The translations under genes and the position numbers were made by a program. Shown here in pieces: positions 8,751 to 16,542 of a DNA stretch of 64,000 nt. Where the stretch lies: assembly GCF_000757485.1 (NCBI RefSeq), contig NZ_JPYO01000042.1, positions 970,707 through 1,034,706 of the forward strand, given 5' to 3'. The notes under the pieces were generated by a model that was given only the letters and a program-made list of their open reading frames with translations, was not told the DNA's origin and did no database searches. Every line of letters starts with the position of its first letter. The stretch's first letter is position 1. The stretch comes from Achromobacter sp. RTa. GTDB lineage: Bacteria > Pseudomonadota > Gammaproteobacteria > Burkholderiales > Burkholderiaceae_B.

Positions 8751-9350
8751 ATGAAAATCTTCTTCTCGCCCGCCTCGCCCTTCGTCCGCAAATGCATGGT
8801 CATCGCGCATGAGCTCGGCCTGGCCGACCGCATCGAAAAATTGCCCAGCGCGGCCGGCCCGGTCGCCCGCGACCAGACCATCATCCCCAGCAATCCGCTG
8901 GGGCAGGTGCCCACCTTCATTACCGACGACGGCGAGGTTCTTTTCGACAGCCGTGTCGTCTGCGAATACCTGAACGAGCTGGGAGGCGGCGCGCTGTTCC
9001 CGGCGGGCAAGGCGCGCTGGCAGGTGCTGACCGAACAGGCCATGGCCGACGGCATGCTGGGCGCGGCGCTGCTGGCCCGCTACGAAGCCGTGCTGCGGCC
9101 CGAAGAACTGCGGTGGGACGGCTGGGTCCAGGGCCAGTTGGGCAAGGTACGCGACGGCCTGGCCCTGATCGAGAAGAACGCGGCCACGCTGGCGGGCCGC
9201 CTGGACATCGGCACCATCACCATCGGCTGCGCGCTGGGCTACCTGGATTTCCGCTTCCCCGAGCTGGACTGGCGCGCGACGCACCCGGCCGCCGCCGCCT
9301 GGTACGAAACCTTCAGCCAGCGCCCCTCCATGCAGGCGACCAAGCCCTGA
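8751..9350 (+). CDS. Glutathione S-transferase family protein
   Basis: GST of 199 residues. The thioredoxin-like N-terminal domain has SPASPFVRKCMVIAHELG, the cis-proline segment NPLGQVPTFI and the glutathione-contact DSRVVCEYLNE; the C-terminal helical domain has GTITIGCALGYLDFRFPEL. The likely catalytic residue is Ser in SPASPFVRK. It is the last gene of the cluster, 24 bases after the flavoprotein. It may conjugate or detoxify an electrophilic intermediate, or cleave a thioether or ether. Many genomes carry similar general-purpose GSTs, so linkage to the pathway is only suggested by position. Confidence 0.85.
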   Translation: MKIFFSPASPFVRKCMVIAHELGLADRIEKLPSAAGPVARDQTIIPSNPLGQVPTFITDDGEVLFDSRVVCEYLNELGGGALFPAGKARWQVLTEQAMADGMLGAALLARYEAVLRPEELRWDGWVQGQLGKVRDGLALIEKNAATLAGRLDIGTITIGCALGYLDFRFPELDWRATHPAAAAWYETFSQRPSMQATKP

Positions 9351-9381
9351 ACGGACCGGCCGCTCCACGACTGGAGACCGA

Positions 9382-9473
9382 TGTACGAGGACATGGGTAA
9401 CAGGTGTACGGGGACATGGGTAACAGGTGTGCGGGAACATGGGTGACAGGTGTGCGAGGACATAGATAACAGG
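9382..9473. repeat. Four tandem 23-bp repeats
   Basis: Four head-to-tail copies of exactly 23 bp start at 9382, 9405, 9428 and 9451. Copy 1 reads TGTACGAGGACATGGGTAA followed by CAGG; the others differ by 1 to 4 bases. They lie in the 219-base gap after the GST gene. The repeat contains no gene and no obvious hairpin. Confidence 0.9.
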
Positions 9474-9569
9474 CAGGGCCTTTTTCCCGCCGGCGCATTC
9501 CTGTTACATTGAATCCGTCACCCCGCTGGACCGGCCTGCCCGCAGGCCAACCACGACAGGGAGCCCCGC

Positions 9570-10127
9570 ATGAACGTCGCCGCAGTCTCCGCCATCTCAC
9601 GCGTCGCCGCGCCCTACCCGGCGCGCATCCCGATGCTGGACGACACCCGTCCCGCCTGGGAAACGGAATGGGCCGCGCGCAGCGCCGCCGCCGGGCGCGG
9701 CGTGCCCACCGCCTGGGAAGCCCAGCGCCTGGCCCGCGCCGGCCATGTGCCGCCGGCGCCGGCCGCCGGCGTCGCCGCCCCCGTCGCGCGCGACCGCGAA
9801 GCAGCCGCGCGCATCGCCCCGCCGCAACCGGACCTGGACGCGCTGCGCGACCAGTACGCCGATACGCGCATGCGCCAGGCCGTCGCCGATTACGCGGCGC
9901 AGCCGGACACGGCTGCGCAGGGCGCCCATCGTGCGAACGACTGGGGCACCATAGAAGGACTGGCGCCGCTACAGCCCTACCGAGTCGCCATGGGCAATCC
10001 GCAAGTGGAATTGCAGGCCGCGGCGGCCGTGAAGGCGGCGGGCCTCGGCATTCCCAAGGTCGCCAACATCGGCGCCACGGAAAACGCCACCGACAACGCG
10101 CGCTACCGGCCGGGCTTCGCGCCCTGA
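9570..10127 (+). CDS. Hypothetical Ala/Pro-rich protein
   Basis: A 185-residue protein that I do not recognise. It is rich in Ala, Pro and Arg, has no signal peptide or membrane helix, and looks partly disordered in its middle (GHVPPAPAAGVAAPVARD). The C-terminal third is more conserved-looking, with GTIEGLAPLQPYRVAMGNPQ and an Ala-rich helix followed by GLGIPKVANIGATENATDNA. A GGGAG ribosome site and a strong terminator after it support a real gene that is transcribed alone. No function is proposed. Confidence 0.6.
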   Translation: MNVAAVSAISRVAAPYPARIPMLDDTRPAWETEWAARSAAAGRGVPTAWEAQRLARAGHVPPAPAAGVAAPVARDREAAARIAPPQPDLDALRDQYADTRMRQAVADYAAQPDTAAQGAHRANDWGTIEGLAPLQPYRVAMGNPQVELQAAAAVKAAGLGIPKVANIGATENATDNARYRPGFAP

Positions 10128-10165
10128 CCGCCGGCCGTTGGCCAGGCAATACGCGCGTGCCATCC

Positions 10166-10197
10166 ATGAAAAAGCCCCTGTACAGGGGCTTTTTCAT
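10166..10197. terminator. Bidirectional intrinsic terminator
   Basis: A perfect inverted repeat with arms ATGAAAAAGCCCC and GGGGCTTTTTCAT around a TGTACA centre lies between the convergent hypothetical gene and the DUF3100-type gene. The A-run on one side and T-run on the other let it stop transcription in both directions. Confidence 0.9.
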
Positions 10198-10210
10198 CGG
10201 GTGCGGCGCT

Positions 10211-11545
10211 TCAGTGGAAGAACTCGGCGATCATCGTCGCGCCCAGGAAGGTGCCGGCGTTGGCGGCCAGGGACACGACCACGATCTTCCAGCCCAGCTT
10301 GCGGAAGGCGGGCAAGTCCTTAAGGATCGACAGGCCGGCCATGGCCAGGATCACCGTCGTGAATGGCAGGAAGTTCACCTTGCCGACCATCGCGATGATC
10401 TGGTCCGAGTACGGCAGCACGCCGGGGCAGCCCGCCGTCATGGCGATCAGCGACAGCACGAACACGGCCGGAAGCTTGGGCACCACGCGCAGCACCAGAT
10501 CGGTGATGACGACCAGCAGGATGATGATGCCCATGCCCGGCAAGGCGTCGGCGAAGGGCACGCCATAGCCCAGGCGGTTCCCCACCAGAGCGAACAGGCC
10601 GCACACGACGTAGGCGGTGAGGCGGTCGCCGAAGCCGAGCTTGGCGCCATGGGCCGGCACGTCGTCCGACACGCTATTGTCCATGGCAGCTTCGGCCTTG
10701 CCGCGCGAGAAGCGGCCCAGCACGGGCTCCAGCTTGCCGTACAGGAAGATGGTCGTCGGCAGCGAGATGAACAGCGTGAAGTACACGCCCACCACCGTGG
10801 TCAGCAGATTGGCGGCGGCAGCCAGCGCCGCCACCTGATGCGCGACTTCGGGCGTCTGCTGCGAGGCGATCGCGCCCACGCCCGCGGCCATCATGCTGCC
10901 CGAACCCACGCCGGCGCCCATGGCCAGCGATCGCGGATCGAAGATGTTCAGGCTGGTGATGAAACCGGCCATCAGCGCCACGAACAGCGCGCCGATCACG
11001 GTGCCGGTGATGTACTCGGCCATCACGCCGCGGCCTTCCGGCGAATTCATGCCGTAGCGCTCGCCGATGATGGCCAGGCTGGGCTCGCGGCCCACCGAGA
11101 AGGTGGCGCCGATGGCTTCGCGCTTGATGCCAAGCAGCAGCGCCAGCGGTAGGCCGATGGCCATCGTGCCGAAGAAATGCCCGAACTCCTGGAACACCAG
11201 GGCCCAGCCGGCTTCGCGCACTTGCGGCAAGGCGCCGCCCACCATCAGGCCCAGCTTGGCCAGGAACGGCAGCAGCGCGTATTGCAGGTAGCCGCTGATG
11301 CGGGTCTGCATGGCAGTGTCGATGCCGGCGCCGGCGGGCAGACGCTGGCCGAAGGCCGCCACGACGGCGCCGATGAAGATGGCCCACAGCATCGGCTGCA
11401 GAATGATCTTGCCCGGACCCACCGTGAACGTGACGCTGCCGATCGCTTCGGAAATGATCACCACCAGCAGGATGGCGGCGAGCATGCGGATGCGGCCGGA
11501 AAGCGGCATGGTAGGAGTGGCCAGACTGGCGCTGGCGTGAGACAT
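10211..11545 (-). CDS. Multi-spanning membrane protein, DUF3100-like
   Basis: Inner-membrane protein of 444 residues with about ten hydrophobic segments and Gly-rich stretches such as GAGVGSGSMMAAGVGA. I recognise it, from memory, as a DUF3100-type protein; these are uncharacterised probable transporters. The start at 11545 (MSHASASLATP) is chosen because an AGGGGAA ribosome site precedes it; the longer open frame upstream crosses a promoter region. It is divergent from a LysR gene, and a related LysR elsewhere in the window is divergent from an M20 amidohydrolase, which suggests a linked amide or peptide pathway. Confidence 0.75.
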   Translation of the reverse strand: MSHASASLATPTMPLSGRIRMLAAILLVVIISEAIGSVTFTVGPGKIILQPMLWAIFIGAVVAAFGQRLPAGAGIDTAMQTRISGYLQYALLPFLAKLGLMVGGALPQVREAGWALVFQEFGHFFGTMAIGLPLALLLGIKREAIGATFSVGREPSLAIIGERYGMNSPEGRGVMAEYITGTVIGALFVALMAGFITSLNIFDPRSLAMGAGVGSGSMMAAGVGAIASQQTPEVAHQVAALAAAANLLTTVVGVYFTLFISLPTTIFLYGKLEPVLGRFSRGKAEAAMDNSVSDDVPAHGAKLGFGDRLTAYVVCGLFALVGNRLGYGVPFADALPGMGIIILLVVITDLVLRVVPKLPAVFVLSLIAMTAGCPGVLPYSDQIIAMVGKVNFLPFTTVILAMAGLSILKDLPAFRKLGWKIVVVSLAANAGTFLGATMIAEFFH

Positions 11546-11677
11546 CGGATTCCCCTGATGAACGTGAATAGTCGTCGTGGCGGCCTGTTGCCGGCTGGAA
11601 AGGCGGCAGCGCGCGGAAGGGCCGATTTTCGCCGGGGGGCCGGCGGGCAAACCATGACAGGACAGGCGCATTAGCGT

Positions 11678-11692
11678 TGCGTAAAATGCAAC
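11678..11692. promoter_or_regulatory. Candidate LysR operator, copy 1
   Basis: TGCGTAAAATGCAAC has the form TGCG-(5 A/T)-TGCAAC. The same form, in the same orientation, occurs upstream of the related LysR gene at 34418. Both lie in LysR divergent promoter regions, so this is a candidate binding site shared by the two regulators. Confidence 0.45.
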
Positions 11693-11729
11693 ACATAAGC
11701 TTTTCCAGGGAAAATTTTGCATGATCTGG

Positions 11730-11759
11730 CCCAATCCTAGGGTAAACCCTAGGATTGGG
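11730..11759. promoter_or_regulatory. 30-bp perfect palindrome upstream of lysR
   Basis: Arms of 14 bases (CCCAATCCTAGGGT and its exact reverse complement) surround two A residues. It ends 39 bases before the LysR start codon, in the leader or core promoter, so it could be an autoregulatory operator or an RNA hairpin in the regulator's own message. Confidence 0.6.
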
Positions 11760-11798
11760 TGTGGATCTCCCGCCGCAGTCCCGCCACGGAGCCTCGCC

Positions 11799-12734
11799 AT
11801 GGACGAAAAACTGGACGCCCGACGCACTCACTACTTCATGCAGGTCATGAGCCGCGGATCCGTGCGCGGCGCCGCCGAAGTCCTGGACATGGATCCGTCG
11901 GCCGTCAGCCGGGCGATTGCCGCGCTGGAGCGCGATTGCGGCATGGCCCTGTTCGAACGGCGCGGACGCGGCGTGGTTCCCACCGACGCGGGCCACATCC
12001 TGGCCCGCTACGTCAAGCGCCAGCAGAATATCCAGGAAAGCTTTTTTTCGGAGATCGACAGCCTGCGCAACGCCGAGCGGGGCCATATCGACCTGGTGCT
12101 GGGCGAAGGCTTCGTCGAAATGATGTTCGACCAGGTGCTGCCCGGCTACTGGCGCAGCCACCCCGAGGTCACGCTGGACATCGACGTGGCCCGCACCTCG
12201 GAAATCGTGCAGCGCATCGTCGACGACCGCGCCTATATAGGGTTGGTGTTCCAACCACCCAACGACGCCCGCCTGCGCACCCATTACGCGCGGCCCGAGC
12301 CGATCCGGGCCATCGTCCGCCAGGACCATCCGCTGACCCTCCTGCGCCGCCCGCTGCTGCTGACCGACCTGGCGGACTATCCCGGCGCGTCGATGCAGGA
12401 AGGCTTTGGGGTGCGCCAGCACATCCAGGCCGCCGAGATCAGCGAGCAGGTGCGGCTGCGCAACGTGCTGACCACCTCGTCCTTCAAGGCGCTGTGGCAA
12501 TTCGCCGCCGCGGGCATCGGCTATGCGCTGACGCCGCCCATCGCGGTAACGGCCGACATGCGCGCCCAGCGCCTGGCAAGCCTGCCGCTGGCCAATCCCA
12601 TCCTCAACCAGGGCAGCCTGCAGGTGCTGAGCCGCGCCGGCCGCCATATCTCGCCCGCCGCGCGCGAACTGCTGGACCATATCGTGCGCGGCATCGGCAC
12701 GCCCGCCGCGCCGCCGGCTGATACGGTCGAGTAA
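11799..12734 (+). CDS. LysR family transcriptional regulator
   Basis: LysR-type regulator of 311 residues. The winged helix-turn-helix is at about residues 15-65 (GSVRGAAEVLDMDPSAVSR, then ERRGRGVVPTDAG), followed by a two-lobed effector domain. The ATG at 11799 has a CGGAG ribosome site and keeps the normal N-terminal length; an earlier in-frame ATG at 11721 would translate the palindrome and is rejected. The effector domain shares long identical blocks with the regulator at 34488 (FQPPND, FGVRQHIQAAE, SLPLANPIL). It probably controls the divergent DUF3100-type gene. Confidence 0.9.
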   Translation: MDEKLDARRTHYFMQVMSRGSVRGAAEVLDMDPSAVSRAIAALERDCGMALFERRGRGVVPTDAGHILARYVKRQQNIQESFFSEIDSLRNAERGHIDLVLGEGFVEMMFDQVLPGYWRSHPEVTLDIDVARTSEIVQRIVDDRAYIGLVFQPPNDARLRTHYARPEPIRAIVRQDHPLTLLRRPLLLTDLADYPGASMQEGFGVRQHIQAAEISEQVRLRNVLTTSSFKALWQFAAAGIGYALTPPIAVTADMRAQRLASLPLANPILNQGSLQVLSRAGRHISPAARELLDHIVRGIGTPAAPPADTVE

Positions 12735-12810
12735 GCCGGATCTGCATCTGTTTTCCCGGCCCGCCCCGGCCTACAGTGCCCGCAACCGCCACGACGCCAG
12801 GAGAATAAAC

Positions 12811-13002
12811 ATGCTCGGTTTCTTGCGCACGATCAAATCCGTGCTGTGGGGATTCTTCGGAGTGCGGCGCGGCAAGGGCTACGATGCCGACATCGCCAAC
12901 AACAAACCGGCCCCGCTGATCCTGACCGGCCTGCTGATGGCGCTTTGTCTGGTGGTCATTCTGGTTTTCGCAGCCCGCTGGGCGGTGAACGCCGCGTTGT
13001 AG
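12811..13002 (+). CDS. Small DUF2970-like membrane protein
   Basis: A 63-residue protein with the KSVLWGFFGVRRGKGYDAD motif typical of DUF2970 proteins, then KPAPLILTGLLMA and a single transmembrane helix at about residues 36-60. An AGGAG ribosome site precedes the ATG. Members of this family are found in many betaproteobacteria and have no known function. It stands 76 bases after the LysR gene and probably has its own expression. Confidence 0.8.
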   Translation: MLGFLRTIKSVLWGFFGVRRGKGYDADIANNKPAPLILTGLLMALCLVVILVFAARWAVNAAL

Positions 13003-13074
13003 AGCGGAGGCAATGAGCATGTGCTTGAGCAGCAGATCGCCGGGCGACACATTCGCAAAATTGCCGCCGAACGC

Positions 13075-13108
13075 GGAGCACAAGCTCCCACAACAGATCG
13101 CCTGTTGT
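13075..13108. other. Two adjacent small hairpins
   Basis: Two perfect inverted repeats follow one another: GGAGC and GCTCC around ACAA (13075-13088), and ACAACAG and CTGTTGT around ATCGC (13090-13108). They open the structured 422-base gap before cysI. No T-run follows, so their role as terminators is doubtful. Confidence 0.4.
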
Positions 13109-13130
13109 AAACAACCTCCGCAAAAACAGC

Positions 13131-13210
13131 CGCGCCGCCGCCGGGCCGCCCCAAGGCGGCGCAGCCCCTCGGGGGGCAGCAAGCGAGCGCAGCGAGTGCA
13201 GCGTGGGGGC
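13131..13210. repeat. GC-rich intergenic repeat, copy A
   Basis: An 80-base unit that begins CGCGCCGCCGCCGGGCC and ends CAGCGTGGGGGC. It contains two nested dyads (GCCGCC with GGCGGC, and GCCCC with GGGGGC). It is followed after one base by a near-identical second copy. Similar GC-rich units are common between genes in Bordetella-like genomes as far as I recall. Confidence 0.8.
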
Positions 13211-13211
13211 C

Positions 13212-13292
13212 CGCGCCGCCGCCGGGCCGCCCCAAGGCGGCGCAGCCCCCTCGGGGGGCAGCAAGCGCGCGTAGCGTGCGCAGCGTGGGGGC
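13212..13292. repeat. GC-rich intergenic repeat, copy B
   Basis: An 81-base second copy of the unit at 13131, with one extra C in the CCCC run and several changes near AAGCGCGCGTAGCG. The rest of the gap to cysI (13293-13424) is less GC-rich and holds the probable cysI promoter and a short inverted repeat, TGGCGC with GCGCCA, at 13365-13379. Confidence 0.8.
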
Positions 13293-13424
13293 ACTAATTA
13301 CCTTATTACCAGAATGACTTAGACGGTCGCGGCGGCTGCCTGTTACGGTTATGAATCCCCTCCCTGGCGCATTGCGCCAAGCGACCGCAGGGGCCCAGAC
13401 CGAGAAGACTTCAAGGGCAGTGAC

Positions 13425-15167
13425 ATGTACGTGTATGACCCCGTCGACCAGCAACTCGTCGAGCAGCGCGTAGCGCAGTTCGCCGACCAGACCCGCCGCT
13501 TTCTCGACGGCCAGCTGACCGAAGACGAATTCCGCGTTCTGCGGCTGCAGAACGGCCTGTATATCCAGCGCCACGCGCCCATGCTGCGCGTGGCCATCCC
13601 GTACGGCATGCTGGCATCGCGCCAGCTGCGCACCCTGGCGCACATCGCGCGCAAGTGGGACCGCGGCTACGGCCATTTCAGCACCCGCCAGAACATCCAG
13701 TTCAACTGGCCCAAGCTGGAGAACGTGCCGGACATCCTCGCCGAGCTGGCGACGGTCCAGATGCATGCCATCCAGACCAGCGGCAACTGCATCCGCAACA
13801 CCACCACCGACCATTTCGCCGGCGTCGCGCCGGATGAGCTCGTGGATCCGCTGGTCTGGTGCGAGATCATCCGCCAGTGGTCCACGCTGCACCCCGAATT
13901 CGCCTTCCTGCCGCGCAAGTTCAAGATCGCCGTCAGCGGCGCCGTCCAGGACCGCGCCGCCGTCGGCGTGCACGACATCGGCCTGCAGGCGGTCGAGCGC
14001 GACGGCAAGCTGGGCTTCCGCGTCTGGGTGGGCGGCGGCCTGGGCCGCACGCCCATCGTCGGCAAGCTGATCAACCCCTTCGTCGAATGGCAGGACCTGC
14101 TGACCTATCTGCAGGCCGCGCTGCGGGTCTATAACCTGCATGGCCGCCGCGACAACAAGTACAAGGCGCGCATCAAGATCCTGGTGAAGGATCTGACGCC
14201 GGAAGTCTACGCGCAGCAGGTCGACGAACAATGGCAGCTCATCAAGGACGGCCCCGACACCATCACCCAGGAATTCGTCGACACCATCAAGGCCCGCTTC
14301 GTCTGGCCGCAGTACGAGGCCGCCGCCGCACAGGACGCCGACAATACCGCCGCGCTGGCGGCCGCCGACCCGCGCTTCGCCCGCTGGCTGCGCACCAATG
14401 TGCATCCGCACAAGGTGCCCGGCTACGCCGCCGTCACCGTGTCCCTGAAGGCCACCGGCGTGCCCCCGGGCGACGTCACCGCCGACCAAATGGACGCGGT
14501 GGCCGACCTGGCCGACGGCTACGGATTCGGCGAGTTACGCGTCTCGCATGAGCAGAACCTGATCCTGGCCGACGTCCGCCGCGCGCGCCTGCACGAACTC
14601 TGGACCAAACTCGAAGCGCTGAACCTGGCCACGCCCAACATCGGCCTGCTGACCAACATCATCGCCTGTCCTGGCGGAGACTTCTGCGCGCTGGCCAACG
14701 CCGTCTCCATTCCGGTGGCCGAAGCGATCCAGCGCCAGTTCGACAACCTCGACTACCTGTTCGAGATCGGCGAACTCGACCTGAACATCTCCGGCTGCAT
14801 CAATTCCTGCGGGCATCACCACGTGGGCCACATCGGCATCCTGGGCGTCGACAAGGCCGGCGAGGAGTGGTACCAGGTCACGATCGGCGGACGCCAGAAC
14901 GGCGCGGCCAAGCCCTTGCCCGATATCGAATCGACCCGCGGCGGCGGCGCCGCGATCGGCCGCATCATCGGCCCCTCGTTCGCGCGCGACCAGGTCGCAG
15001 GCGTGGTCGACCGGCTGATCCGCACCTACCTGGGCCTGCGCGACAGCGAGGAAGAACGCTTCATCGACGTGGTGGACCGCGTCGGCATCGACCCCTTCAA
15101 GCAGGACGTCTATTCGGACCCTGCCTTCGCCAAACCCGCGCAACTCGCGGAGCCCGCCCATGCCTGA
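13425..15167 (+). CDS. cysI: Sulfite reductase haemoprotein (nitrite/sulfite reductase)
   Basis: Cytoplasmic sirohaem / 4Fe-4S enzyme of 580 residues that reduces sulfite to sulfide with six electrons in cysteine synthesis. Two ferredoxin-like half domains and the two metal-binding halves are visible. The cluster ligands are Cys415 and Cys421 (CPGGDFC) and Cys458 and Cys462 (GCINSCGHHH), which reproduces the C-x5-C and C-x3-C spacing of the family. Sirohaem-binding Arg-rich stretches are near STRQNIQFNW. The coupled DUF934 gene overlaps its end by 8 bases. Nitrite reductase activity is an alternative, but the DUF934 partner favours sulfite. Confidence 0.9.
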   Translation: MYVYDPVDQQLVEQRVAQFADQTRRFLDGQLTEDEFRVLRLQNGLYIQRHAPMLRVAIPYGMLASRQLRTLAHIARKWDRGYGHFSTRQNIQFNWPKLENVPDILAELATVQMHAIQTSGNCIRNTTTDHFAGVAPDELVDPLVWCEIIRQWSTLHPEFAFLPRKFKIAVSGAVQDRAAVGVHDIGLQAVERDGKLGFRVWVGGGLGRTPIVGKLINPFVEWQDLLTYLQAALRVYNLHGRRDNKYKARIKILVKDLTPEVYAQQVDEQWQLIKDGPDTITQEFVDTIKARFVWPQYEAAAAQDADNTAALAAADPRFARWLRTNVHPHKVPGYAAVTVSLKATGVPPGDVTADQMDAVADLADGYGFGELRVSHEQNLILADVRRARLHELWTKLEALNLATPNIGLLTNIIACPGGDFCALANAVSIPVAEAIQRQFDNLDYLFEIGELDLNISGCINSCGHHHVGHIGILGVDKAGEEWYQVTIGGRQNGAAKPLPDIESTRGGGAAIGRIIGPSFARDQVAGVVDRLIRTYLGLRDSEEERFIDVVDRVGIDPFKQDVYSDPAFAKPAQLAEPAHA

Positions 15168-15699
15168 TATCTATGCCCACGACGCACCCGGCCCGCACCT
15201 GATCCGCGATGGCCGGCTGGAAGCCGACACGTCCCGCCTGTTCACGCCCGAGCCCGAAGTGGCCGCCGAAGGCCAGGTGCCCGGCGACGCGCCGGGCTGG
15301 GTCGTGCCGCTTTCCACCTGGAAGACGTCGCACGCGACCCTGCGCCGCCATCGCCATCCGGTCGCCGTGCTGCTGGAGCCCGACGCCGACCTGCGCGACC
15401 TGGCCGAACCCGACGGCACGCTGGATCCCGCCGGCATCGCCTTCATCGCCGTGGACTTCCCGGTCTATACCGACGGCCGCGGCTACTCGCTGGCGCAGCT
15501 GCTGCGCACGCGCTACCAGTGGCAGGGCGAACTGCGCGCGGTCGGCGACGTGATGATCGACACCATCCACTACCAGGCCCGCGTGGGCTTCGACAGCTTC
15601 CTGGTCAAGCCCGGGCACGATCCGCACAAGGCCCTGGAAGCCTTCAAGACCTTCACGGTGCATTACCAGAAGACCTACCGCGTGCCGGTGGCCGCCTAG
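15160..15699 (+). CDS. DUF934 domain protein, sulfite reduction partner
   Basis: A 179-residue protein of the DUF934 family, which is regularly encoded directly after cysI in proteobacteria. Conserved blocks are FPVYTDGRGYSLAQLLRTR, ELRAVGDVMIDTIHYQARVG and FDSFLVKPG, then YQKTYRVP at the end. The start overlaps cysI by 8 bases, so translation is coupled. Its biochemical role is not established; a part in electron supply or assembly for the reductase is inferred from the constant linkage. Confidence 0.85.
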   Translation: MPDIYAHDAPGPHLIRDGRLEADTSRLFTPEPEVAAEGQVPGDAPGWVVPLSTWKTSHATLRRHRHPVAVLLEPDADLRDLAEPDGTLDPAGIAFIAVDFPVYTDGRGYSLAQLLRTRYQWQGELRAVGDVMIDTIHYQARVGFDSFLVKPGHDPHKALEAFKTFTVHYQKTYRVPVAA

Positions 15700-15713
15700 C
15701 GCCCGGCAGGGCC

Positions 15714-16475
15714 CTAGAACGTGTGTACGGGCGCCAGCTGCGCGCGGATCAGCTCCGCGATGCTGCGCTGGCGCGGCGCCTGCATGCGGCCGATCAGGCT
15801 CGAAACGCTGACTGCCAGGCGCGGATAGCCGCTGGCGTCGCATAGCGCCACGCCCACCCCCAGCACGCCGGGCACCGCGGCATTGCCCACGACGGACCAG
15901 CCGCGTCCGCGAGTGTTCTCCACCAGCCGGCGCATCTGGGCCACCGTCATGCCTCCATAGGCGCGCAACGCCTGTTCGTTCTGCGCCATGACTTCCTCGG
16001 CCTCGTCCGACGGCAGCGCCGCCAGCAAGGCCAGCCCGGCCGCGCCCACCCCCAGCGGTTGGCGATGCCCTACCGTCACTGCCAGCACCTGCACCGGATA
16101 GTTGCCCACCTCCCGGTGCAGGCAAAGCGAATCGTTGCCCGCCCGGCAGATGAGAAAGGCGGAATCGCCGCTCACGTCGCTGATCTGGCGCAGCACCGGC
16201 CGCAGTCCGCGCACCGCCTGCGCGTGCGGATCGCCGGCCATCATCACGCCCAGCTCGGCCACGCGCCAGCGCGGCGCTTCCGACTCGCGCAGCGCGTAGC
16301 CCTCCTGCACCAGCACATCGAGATAGCGATAGACGGTGGAGCGCTGCATGCCCGCCGCCCGCGCGATGTCCACGACGTGCATGCCGGCCGCGCCGGCCTC
16401 CCGCAGGACCCCAAGCACGCGCAGCCCCCGGCGCAATACGCGCGGCCCCGCTCCTTCCGATTCTGGCTTGTTCAA
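15714..16475 (-). CDS. IclR family transcriptional regulator
   Basis: IclR-type regulator, about 253 residues. The winged helix (MHVVDIARAAGMQRSTVYRY) and the effector domain (FLICRAGNDSLCLHREVG, then GVGAAGLALLAALP and GVGVALCDASGYPRLAVSVS) are clear. No ATG exists in a sensible place: the first ATG would remove part of the DNA-binding domain. A TTG at 16475 gives the normal length and is chosen, though no strong ribosome site is seen. It is divergent from the Bug receptor operon and two palindromes lie between them, so it most likely controls that operon and itself. Confidence 0.82.
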   Translation of the reverse strand: MNKPESEGAGPRVLRRGLRVLGVLREAGAAGMHVVDIARAAGMQRSTVYRYLDVLVQEGYALRESEAPRWRVAELGVMMAGDPHAQAVRGLRPVLRQISDVSGDSAFLICRAGNDSLCLHREVGNYPVQVLAVTVGHRQPLGVGAAGLALLAALPSDEAEEVMAQNEQALRAYGGMTVAQMRRLVENTRGRGWSVVGNAAVPGVLGVGVALCDASGYPRLAVSVSSLIGRMQAPRQRSIAELIRAQLAPVHTF

Positions 16476-16499
16476 TTTCTGGACACGTTGCGTTGATGA

Positions 16500-16516
16500 G
16501 GGCTTTATCAAAGCCC
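16500..16516. promoter_or_regulatory. Candidate IclR operator (perfect palindrome)
   Basis: GGGCTTT and AAAGCCC, an exact inverted repeat around ATC, lie 25 bases from the IclR start and 61 bases from the receptor start. The position fits a regulator site that governs both divergent promoters. Confidence 0.5.
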
Positions 16517-16542
16517 AATATGAAGCGGGGCAGACGAAGATC

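Noticed and set aside
9382-9473. Possible CRISPR array
   Set aside because: The 23-bp units touch each other without spacers and no cas gene is present.
13131-13292. Rho-independent terminators in the GC-rich repeat
   Set aside because: Stems are possible but no T-run follows either copy.
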